From positions 56,549 through 120,548 of the forward strand of contig JBOFQB010000113.1 in assembly GCA_051660685.1 (NCBI GenBank): a DNA stretch of 64,000 nt. The letters run 5' to 3'. Below the pieces are notes generated by a model, which did not search any database, was not told where the DNA came from, and worked only from the letters and a program-made list of their open reading frames with translations. Source of the stretch: JAVBSX01 sp051660685. GTDB taxonomy: Bacteria > Planctomycetota > Planctomycetia > Pirellulales > Thermoguttaceae. Shown piece after piece: positions 57,852 to 64,000 of the stretch (position 1 is the first letter of the stretch; each line of letters opens with the position of its first letter). The position numbers and the translations under genes are program-made.

Positions 57852-57970
57852 CATTTCGTGACGTTCGTGTTTTTAGTGGTTCTTTTATACCACGAAATAC
57901 ACCAAAAACACGAAATAAATACCCCTCTTTATTCAATAGTGAATCCGTAATTTAGATAGGTTATTTACGC
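57852..57970 (-). repeat. dispersed repeat family B, copy 2
   Basis: Read on the minus strand this matches 25322-25440: TAAATAACCTATCTAAATT, then TTTTTGGTGTATTTCGTGG, TATAA and AAAAACACGAACGTCACGAA. Only scattered substitutions separate the two copies. Confidence 0.8.
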
Positions 57971-58028
57971 GCAGGTTTCTTCTCGTTTCCCCCTTCTTTC
58001 CTCCTACCTCCTGACTTCTACCTTCTTT

Positions 58029-58047
58029 CGTTGTATCGCGGCTAAAC
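58029..58047 (+). repeat. REP-like dispersed repeat, family A, partial copy
   Basis: CGTTGTATCGCGGCTAAAC is identical to the right half of the family A consensus. The left half is replaced by a T/C-rich island, so this looks like a truncated copy. Confidence 0.7.
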
Positions 58048-58084
58048 ACAAACCCAAACAGGATCGCTTATTGACTGTTTCCAA

Positions 58085-60685
58085 TCACTCGGTTAAACGG
58101 CGAAGTTGGTCCCGCTTCGATTCCGTTGTCTCTTCCCGAATCGCCCGCTGTTTGTTGAGAATCTCCCGTAATTGTTCCACAACATCTTGAAATGTTTCTC
58201 GGGTCAACATGCGGTCGCATACAAAGCGGAGTTGCTCCAGAATAACATCGAATAGAAGCAGGGCTTGTTGACGATGATGACGGACAAAGGGGAGTGATTG
58301 TTCGAGAAAAATTTGTCTTTGTTCAATCTCCCCTTGTTTTTCTTCCGATTGTTTTTGTACCTGATCGACTTTTTCTTTTATCCCCAAAAAAAGTTGTTCT
58401 AATTCAACAAAATCTTTTCCAACCAGTTTTTTGAGCGGAATAATGATGTCCCGATCAAGTCGTCCCCGCTCTTCTTGCGTCAAAATGCGGTTGATTTCCA
58501 ACTCCTCCCTGATTCGCTGAAACCCCTCTTGTATGTCTTGCAATTCATATTTCTCTTTCTGTGTATCCCGAATCAGTCGGACCTGATCTCGAACAAGCAA
58601 CTCGAAGACTCCTGATTCAAGTGAAAATCCCGAATCCGTTGGTTGTATAGGCTGGAATTGTTCTAAAACCCTTTTGGTTCGACGAATTTCTTCCGTCAAT
58701 GATTCCAAGCGTTCTCGCAATGTAATCTCCCGGGCTTGTAACAGTCCTTGTAATCGAGTTGGGCTGATAATTTCCAACTGCCAGATTTCGCTCTTGCCGA
58801 TTTGTCCCGCTCTTTCCCTCTCTCTACCTTGCGTTGCATCCCCATTCTCTTCCGTTTTTTCTAAATCATAGTCGTCATTGGCTTCAATTGACAAGGCAAT
58901 CCAATCACCCGGTTCCAACGGTAAGGCAGAAACGTCGAAAAAACGATCCAAGGGAAATTGCAAACAGTTCGCGGAACAACGGGCAATCAATTGCTCATTC
59001 TGCTCATCCTTATCACCTGAATCAGGAGCAGTCACGTTGGAACCAGAATCGGTCACATTGGAATCCGAACCGATCACTTTTGAATCAGAACGGGTCACAT
59101 TGGAATCCGAATCGGCTGCTTTGAAATGGTTGGAATCCGAATTGGCGGGGAGACGGGACTCTTGGTTCGCAAGAGGAAGTCGGTTATTACGCCGAATTGT
59201 CCGAAAACGAAAATAAATTTCGGCGAGACCGTAATCATCTGTTGCTTCTCCGCGAATTGGCAAAACAGCAAAAGGGGTGATTGCCGAACCAACCCCCTGT
59301 AATTGGGCCGAAATGGTAGGTGCTTGGTCCTTCACCATCTCCAACTCCAAACATTGTGGTTGACGTTCGCGGATTCCATTTGTTTCTTCCAATTCAAAAC
59401 GAAGGAAACAGCTTTTTCGCAAGTCCGCTAATCCCAATGTCCAAACCTCTTTGGTACTTCTCTCCTCCTCACCATTTTTACGTTGCATCTCAATCAACGG
59501 CTCGGAATCAATCACAACTTTTGCCGATCTGAGCGGTTTGTTCATCTCAGCAACAACGGTTAATCGCGTTCCTTCTGGAATTTGGGTTCGTCCAACTGCC
59601 GAAGTTGATTGTTCGGCCCGATTTTGATAGGCCGGATATTCACAGAACAAATCATATTTGAGAATTTGTGGAGGTGCAACGACGTCAATGACAAGCCCTT
59701 CTCTTTTCCAATCCCCCGCAAAAACATTGAGCGTAAGCGGTTCAATCAGTTCAGGAACAGTATAGTAAAAGGCTCGATAAGATGTACCATGATGCGTTTC
59801 AAGCCGAAATTGATCGAGCGTAACCGTCCTAAAATGTTCGGTTTGATCCCGATGATTCCGAAACTGAAGATGAACCTGACTGGGAATCCGGGATGCTGAT
59901 AAATCGGCCCGAATGAGGAACGAGAAAGGTTCTCCTTTGACAGTTCGGGCGATTCCCTGTTCGTCAAAACCCTCAAGAATCATGCGGGTCAATCGGGGCC
60001 AATCTTCGGACGAAAGACGTACATTACGCGAACACCAACATTCGAGAGTCCCGGGTGTGTGAAAACAGTAAACAACAATTCCCCCCCAAAAAAGCAGTGT
60101 CAAGCACAGATGAATCGTCAACCGTTTCCAAGGAAAAAGTCGCAAAATGTTGAATGATTCAAGAAGCAGTGCAGCTTGATTGACGGTTTGACGGAGTAAA
60201 TGATGATATACCGTCGCCGATAGAGGCGGTTGCTTCACCTCTTCGCAAACACCTTGCATTGCAAGACTCTGCGTGTTCAGCGTCGGAAGTCTCAAACCGT
60301 CCAGAGTATTCAATGTTCCATCTTTTCCCAAAAAGCGACGGTCACAAAGTTCAACCGAAGTAATCAACGATTCGCCAAATGCCGGTTCCATCTGTTCAAC
60401 CAATCGGGCAATCTGCAAATTCGTCCTTGACATGATTAACGGAAAAAGCAACAATCGCCCAACAAGGTAGAAAATCCAAACGACACTGACCGTCAGGAGC
60501 AATCCTCGCAAGAACAGAGGAAATTCAAGAAAACAGTCCCCCAAAAGATCAGCTAAAAAAAGAAGACCAAGCAGCAAAGCGAACGCGATCATTCCTCGAA
60601 AAACAGCGAGGAGTCGCAAAAACATTCGCAATTGGTGAAACTTCTGCCGAATCGGCAAAGGAAGGTCAATCTGTTCGTTCACCAT
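58085..60685 (-). CDS. large membrane protein, DUF4175-like
   Basis: The 866-residue protein has membrane helices at about residues 30-50, 58-85 and 190-207, a beta-rich outside region and a long coiled-coil C-terminal part (about 640-860, many Glu/Gln/Arg with heptad pattern). It resembles a group of planctomycete membrane proteins of unknown role (DUF4175-like, from memory). A 21-bp repeat coding for SDSNVT units interrupts it at residues about 523-552. Its start lies 24 bases after the GAT-like gene, so the two form an operon. Confidence 0.55.
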   Translation of the reverse strand: MVNEQIDLPLPIRQKFHQLRMFLRLLAVFRGMIAFALLLGLLFLADLLGDCFLEFPLFLRGLLLTVSVVWIFYLVGRLLLFPLIMSRTNLQIARLVEQMEPAFGESLITSVELCDRRFLGKDGTLNTLDGLRLPTLNTQSLAMQGVCEEVKQPPLSATVYHHLLRQTVNQAALLLESFNILRLFPWKRLTIHLCLTLLFWGGIVVYCFHTPGTLECWCSRNVRLSSEDWPRLTRMILEGFDEQGIARTVKGEPFSFLIRADLSASRIPSQVHLQFRNHRDQTEHFRTVTLDQFRLETHHGTSYRAFYYTVPELIEPLTLNVFAGDWKREGLVIDVVAPPQILKYDLFCEYPAYQNRAEQSTSAVGRTQIPEGTRLTVVAEMNKPLRSAKVVIDSEPLIEMQRKNGEEERSTKEVWTLGLADLRKSCFLRFELEETNGIRERQPQCLELEMVKDQAPTISAQLQGVGSAITPFAVLPIRGEATDDYGLAEIYFRFRTIRRNNRLPLANQESRLPANSDSNHFKAADSDSNVTRSDSKVIGSDSNVTDSGSNVTAPDSGDKDEQNEQLIARCSANCLQFPLDRFFDVSALPLEPGDWIALSIEANDDYDLEKTEENGDATQGRERERAGQIGKSEIWQLEIISPTRLQGLLQAREITLRERLESLTEEIRRTKRVLEQFQPIQPTDSGFSLESGVFELLVRDQVRLIRDTQKEKYELQDIQEGFQRIREELEINRILTQEERGRLDRDIIIPLKKLVGKDFVELEQLFLGIKEKVDQVQKQSEEKQGEIEQRQIFLEQSLPFVRHHRQQALLLFDVILEQLRFVCDRMLTRETFQDVVEQLREILNKQRAIREETTESKRDQLRRLTE
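59031..59114 (-). repeat. 21-bp tandem repeat, four copies, inside the membrane protein gene
   Basis: Four units of exactly 21 bases (GTCACATTGGAATCCGAATCG type) at 59031-59051, 59052-59072, 59073-59093 and 59094-59114. On the coding strand they give seven-residue SDSNVTx repeats. They keep the frame. Confidence 0.85.
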
Positions 60686-60709
60686 TATTTTCCGGGTTTA
60701 TGACCAGTT

Positions 60710-61558
60710 TTACAGTTCTTTCGCTGTCCAACGAACAAGATTACTAAAGAACTGAGCATACGATTTGCCGACATCAACGAAACCATCCCCAACCGGTTGA
60801 ATGACACGTTCGGTTCCCCAATCAACAAAACCGCCGACCCAATGTGGAGCAACATCACTTGCAAATGCAGCAGTCCGACCTTGACCAAAAGAACCGAGAA
60901 CCAACATCGGAATCTCTTCCACTTCCGAAAAAATCAGCGTTTCTGACGACTTTAATTCCAACGTTGCCCGACTGAGAAGAGGATGTCCGTCCAACTCGCA
61001 TTTACCGTCAAAACGGCAATCTTCCACATCATTTTGAGCGTATTCGGTCAACCGGACGTCAATTCTCAGCCCGTTCAAAACAGTTTCAGAACCTGACTTG
61101 GCTCGAAAAACGTTAAATCCCCCGACAGTCGGCGGACTCTTCCAAGGAAGTCCCTTTGTAATCTCATGTGACTTCGAGGATTTAAGATAGAGGGGTTGAG
61201 CATAGTTTCGACGATCATCACGATCAAGCATCTCAACCGGCAAAACGTCAACAAGCGGGGATTGGTTGTATTCTCCGTTAAGACCATGAAAACTTTCCCA
61301 ACCCCCGATCATCAACAAACCGGCTCCGTCGTTCACCTTCTGAACGAGTCGTTCCAGTTGACCGGATCGGAACTGATTACGAGGAAAATCGCTCAAAATG
61401 AACGACGAATACTCTTTGTCAAGAAAATTCTCGGACGGAACCTGATCGCTGTCCAATCGGTCAAAGGGAATTCCAAAGTAGGCGAGCACGCCGGACAAAT
61501 AGGCAGCTGCACGCGAACAATCACCATCTCCAAGATATAAAACCGGTTGCATGGACAT
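60710..61558 (-). CDS. glutamine amidotransferase-like protein
   Basis: The 282-residue protein has a class-I glutamine-amidotransferase-like fold: VLYLGDGDCSRAAAYLSGVLAYFGIPFDRL, LMIGGWESFHGLNGEY (where an active Cys would be expected there is Trp/Glu), SHEITKGLPWKSPP and GSFGQGRTAAFASDVAPHW. The missing nucleophile suggests it is not an amidotransferase; such proteins are common in planctomycetes. It precedes the large membrane protein gene on the same strand. Confidence 0.7.
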   Translation of the reverse strand: MSMQPVLYLGDGDCSRAAAYLSGVLAYFGIPFDRLDSDQVPSENFLDKEYSSFILSDFPRNQFRSGQLERLVQKVNDGAGLLMIGGWESFHGLNGEYNQSPLVDVLPVEMLDRDDRRNYAQPLYLKSSKSHEITKGLPWKSPPTVGGFNVFRAKSGSETVLNGLRIDVRLTEYAQNDVEDCRFDGKCELDGHPLLSRATLELKSSETLIFSEVEEIPMLVLGSFGQGRTAAFASDVAPHWVGGFVDWGTERVIQPVGDGFVDVGKSYAQFFSNLVRWTAKEL

Positions 61559-61934
61559 TCATCCTAAGATTCGACAGGTATTTCAAACAGACGACTCGAC
61601 TCTCAATTTGATCCGGGTCGTAAAACAACAACGTGATTCAGAAAGTTGAACATCAAAACGGAATGCGGCATTTGGGCGAGCGACCCTTATTCTTGTTATA
61701 CTGTTGCATGTCATTCAGCCGCATTTCGGGTCAAAACCGCCCCAACACACAACACGCAGAAAGCATTGAGCATGACCGATCCTACACAGCAAACGGTTAG
61801 AAATGGTTTGTTTTCCGACTGGAACGCGGGCATCCTGCCCGCATTTTTTCTTTAATACAGGCAAGATACCTGCGTTCCGTCCAGAAATGTCCACCTTGTG
61901 CCCATTTTGCGTAGGTTCAGCCGAGTCATTGAGA
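61559..61934. other. intergenic region with a family C repeat
   Basis: About 375 bases between the GAT-like gene start and the ferredoxin stop. It holds the second family C copy at 61789-61901. The sequence to its left (61600-61780) is not recognised. Confidence 0.6.
61789..61901 (+). repeat. dispersed repeat family C, copy 2
   Basis: Same orientation as the copy at 56261-56372 with only about 15 differences in 112 bases. The first hairpin (GCGGGCATCCTGCCCGC) is identical; the second has become GCAAGATACCTGCG, with a changed stem base. Confidence 0.85.
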
Positions 61935-62108
61935 CTATTCTAGGGAAATAGAACTGACGGGGCAAACGTCAACACACGCCCCGCAATCACCGCAAGTGTC
62001 GGGATCAATCACGGCTTTATCATCGACAATAGAAATAGCATCAAGCGGACAAGCGGAAATACAACCGCCGCAACCTGTACAAGTGTCTTTATTCACAACC
62101 GCTGTCAT
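61935..62108 (-). CDS. 2[4Fe-4S] ferredoxin
   Basis: The 57-residue protein has two CxxCxxCxxxCP motifs: Cys10, 13, 16 and 20, and Cys39, 42, 45 and 49. It is a small bacterial (clostridial-type) ferredoxin for low-potential electron transfer. AAGGAG lies six bases before ATG 62108. It stands alone, with a terminator-like hairpin upstream, so it may be its own transcription unit. Confidence 0.95.
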   Translation of the reverse strand: MTAVVNKDTCTGCGGCISACPLDAISIVDDKAVIDPDTCGDCGACVDVCPVSSISLE

Positions 62109-62142
62109 TTTTTATCTCCTTAAAAAGAAAATCTGAAAAACG

Positions 62143-62175
62143 AAAAAGTCCGTTTGGAAATTCAGGAAAACGGAC
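62143..62175 (-). terminator. intrinsic terminator (minus strand) between flgG-like gene and ferredoxin
   Basis: On the minus strand GTCCGTTT (62175-62168) pairs with AAACGGAC (62155-62148) around a 12-base loop, followed by TTTTTCGTTTTT. This is a good rho-independent terminator shape. It would end transcripts from the FlgG-like gene before the ferredoxin. Confidence 0.7.
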
Positions 62176-62395
62176 ATCTGTAAATCGTTGACCATTTCAA
62201 AAACGGACGACATCGTCCGCCGATCACGACGACGCGATCTACGATCACGCAGATTAAAGGATAGGGGGGAACATCAAATTTTCAACCCCCTCGATGTTTT
62301 TTTCCGCGTAAAACCGGGAAGAAAAAATAAGTAAAAAGGTGTCCCCTACACTTTGTCAATCATTGCAAGGAGCATCTCTGACCATGTTGGACTCT

Positions 62396-63508
62396 TTACC
62401 GATTTTGACGTTTAATCCAGTTCAGATCAAAGGAATCAAGCATCTCTCGCAACATTTTTGACATTTGGACCCGTTCAATCCGTTCTTTCAGTTGATCGGG
62501 TAATACATTCGATTGCTCTAAAACGCCCTGCTTGATTGTTCCCAATCCGGCTGAACCCGGTTGAGCGTCAATTGCCGGTCCCGAAAACGGAGTCGCTCGC
62601 AAACAGTAATCATCAACGGGTTCAACCCGATTGGGATTGCGAAACCAACTGAGTGTCAACTGTCCCAATTCTTTTTCCGTCCCGTCTGCAACCTTTCCCA
62701 AAACCAACCCGATTTCTGAAATCGTTATGTCCACACAGTCAACAGGAATGACAATCGTCGGTTCAATTGCCCGGACCATTCCGTCAGCAACCAAAATCAA
62801 TCGCCCATTTTCATCCGGTTCAAACGCCCCACAACGTGTATAAAGAATGTCGGATGAATCGGAACAGCGAACACGAAAGAACCCTTTTCCGCGAATCGCT
62901 GTATCCAAATCCCGACCGGTTGATTGCAACGGTCCTTCCCGCAAATTCAACCGGGTTATTGTCTGTTCATTCGACCCCGGACTCTGCGTCGTTTTGCCCG
63001 TTTCTAACCCTTTTTTTGACCCCTTTATTGTGTAAAACCGCTCCTTGTACCCTGTTGTCTCTTGATTCCGTAATCCCTCAATTGCCCCTTTGAGTGTCAG
63101 AAAATCTCGCAATAACCAACCTGATTCCATAATGGAAGCATCGGACAAATCCAACCGCTCTGAAAAATTGTCAAAAGGTGATTTTGCTGTTTCACTCCAA
63201 GAAGAAAGAGATACAGCCGAATCGCGATTGTTCTTCTCTGTTTTCTCTATCTTCTTCATTTTCTCCGTTTTTTCCAACTGTTGCAATTCCTGAATGACCG
63301 ACGAATCAGAACCGGTTCGTCGCAAAAAATCACGAAAACCCGGATCACGAAGTGCTTCTGAAATCGTCGTGTCCCATTCTGGATCATCCGTTTGAAACAA
63401 CGGTTCTTCGGCGAAGATGGAACAACAAACAAGACAACTGACAATCGGCAAGATTGTTAATCGGGCAATTGGCGATAAACTTGAGAGACGAAACAACGGA
63501 CGAAACAT
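62396..63508 (-). CDS. FlgF/FlgG-like flagellar basal-body protein with Sec signal
   Basis: The 370-residue protein has a signal peptide (RLTILPIVSCLVCCSIFA) and about 100 unrecognised residues. Then a segment FLTLKGAIEGLRNQETTGYKERF resembles the rod-protein NNxANxxTxGFK motif, followed by LNLREGPLQSTGRDLDTAIRGKGFFRV and the C-terminal RIERVQMSKMLREMLDSF of FlgF/FlgG proteins. Normal rod proteins start directly with this motif and have no Sec signal, so this is a deviant paralogue. Its neighbours are not flagellar genes. ATG 63508 begins the signal. Confidence 0.7.
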   Translation of the reverse strand: MFRPLFRLSSLSPIARLTILPIVSCLVCCSIFAEEPLFQTDDPEWDTTISEALRDPGFRDFLRRTGSDSSVIQELQQLEKTEKMKKIEKTEKNNRDSAVSLSSWSETAKSPFDNFSERLDLSDASIMESGWLLRDFLTLKGAIEGLRNQETTGYKERFYTIKGSKKGLETGKTTQSPGSNEQTITRLNLREGPLQSTGRDLDTAIRGKGFFRVRCSDSSDILYTRCGAFEPDENGRLILVADGMVRAIEPTIVIPVDCVDITISEIGLVLGKVADGTEKELGQLTLSWFRNPNRVEPVDDYCLRATPFSGPAIDAQPGSAGLGTIKQGVLEQSNVLPDQLKERIERVQMSKMLREMLDSFDLNWIKRQNR

Positions 63509-63884
63509 TGTGACAATTCCAACAAAATAGGTAAAAATGATCATCAGGATAATTTCTCGGGAATTTATCAGTAGTCGTATAACATTCACAAAGCAGCCCA
63601 AATAGATAACCGAAAAAGGATATGATACTGGAACAGGAGACTCGCGCGGTGTCCGCTGAGACGCAGAGAAGACACAAATCTCTGCGTCCTTTGCGACTCT
63701 GCGAGAAACCTCTCCCCAAAACGACTCGACTGCTCTCTTAGATACGACTGATCGTCAGGAGTCTGAACCAACAACAATTCACGCAAAACTTATCTGGTAA
63801 TCAGTAATGCTATGATTAATACTTTTTTTACAAGCAATCTGTTTGCATATTGGGGACTTTACAGTAGACATGTTGCATAACCTA
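63509..63884. other. intergenic region before a partial transposase
   Basis: About 375 bases. At 63653-63713 there is a repeat-like unit with a perfect hairpin ACGCAGAGA (63661-63669) / TCTCTGCGT (63679-63687) and then CTTTGCGACTCTGCG, a kind I recall as widely dispersed in many bacterial genomes. No gene is recognised. The part next to 63885 is probably the end of the insertion sequence. Confidence 0.5.
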
Positions 63885-64000
63885 TCATGGTCTTTCGGCG
63901 TTGAGGATGGCACAGACCAATTTCGTGCGTAACAGGTGTGTTGGACGGCGGTTACGATACGGATGCGACATGATCTTGAATACCTTGATCTTTGCGTTAA
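63885..64000 (-). mobile_element. IS5-like transposase, C-terminal end only (runs off the window)
   Basis: On the minus strand an open frame enters from the right edge and stops with TGA at 63885. Its 38 visible residues include KIKVFKIMSHPYRNRRPTHLLRTKLVCAIL, the pattern of the C-terminal end of DDE transposases of the IS5-like kind (YRNRR...LR..L...I.N.E). The stop is followed by about 50 bases that may be the element end. The other end and the inverted repeats are outside the window, so the family is tentative. Confidence 0.7.

Larger units (their letters stand above)
57636..58084. other. repeat-rich intergenic region
   Basis: About 450 bases with no gene. From left to right it holds a family A variant (57828-57852, minus), a family B copy (57852-57970, minus), a C/T-rich island (57983-58028) and a family A end (58029-58047). 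Four different repeat kinds thus lie side by side. Confidence 0.75.

Overview
The window looks like a chromosomal segment of a planctomycete (Planctomycetota, probably Pirellulales-like). This rests on an S10-spc-alpha ribosomal cluster whose S3, L17 and RpoA read like planctomycete versions, and on several families typical of that phylum: a DUF1080/3-keto-disaccharide hydrolase, an HzsA-related cytochrome c protein, two uroporphyrinogen-decarboxylase-fold methyltransferase-like proteins, a GlyGlyCys-type lipoprotein set and a conserved secreted protein of unknown role. Base composition is moderate, with many G/C runs. Assignment to phylum is an inference from memory of these families, not a search result.

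Left third (1-19100): the 3' end of ispH overlaps panD tail to tail. A promoter then leads into a nearly complete ribosomal super-operon on the + strand: rpsJ-rplC-rplD-rplW-rplB-rpsS-rplV-rpsC-rplP-rpmC-rpsQ-rplN-rplX-rplE-rpsN-rpsH-rplF-rplR-rpsE-rplO-secY-adk-map. A second promoter leads into rpmJ-rpsM-rpsK-rpsD-rpoA-rplQ, which is followed without a gap by an HExxH metallopeptidase-like gene. rpmD (L30) and infA are not at their usual places.

Middle (19100-37500): a secreted unknown protein; a polysaccharide-copolymerase/BY-kinase-like P-loop ATPase whose Walker A lysine is replaced by cysteine, with a neighbouring single-pass Gln/Ser/Tyr-rich protein; queA; the flagellar export-gate set fliO-fliP-fliQ-fliR (minus strand); lipoproteins, a methyltransferase-like protein, guaB, a bacterial PH-domain protein and a TlpA-like thioredoxin.

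Right third (37500-64000): a sugar isomerase/epimerase, a leucine-rich-repeat lipoprotein, ybeY, trxB, a possible HicB/HicA-like pair, radical SAM, PP2C phosphatase, ABC ATPase, a MazG-like protein, DUF1080, tRNA-Arg(UCU), a hybrid histidine kinase, a 1395-residue HzsA-related dihaem protein, a second URO-D-fold protein, an 866-residue membrane protein, a glutamine-amidotransferase-like protein, a 2[4Fe-4S] ferredoxin, a FlgG-like protein with a Sec signal, and the end of an insertion sequence transposase at the right edge.

The most striking structure not explained by genes is the intergenic space. At least four families of short dispersed hairpin repeats occur in two to six copies, and C/G-rich CCCTATTCCC-type islands of alternating strand sit between genes, including between every pair of the fliO-P-Q-R genes. 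Related slippage-type expansions lie inside coding regions (21-bp, 15-bp and 54-bp tandem repeats, and a G10 run in fliO). I see no CRISPR array, prophage or clear defence island. I do not see an unambiguous new multi-gene system; the best candidates are the repeat/island architecture, the degenerate ATPase plus its membrane partner, and the HicAB-like pair.
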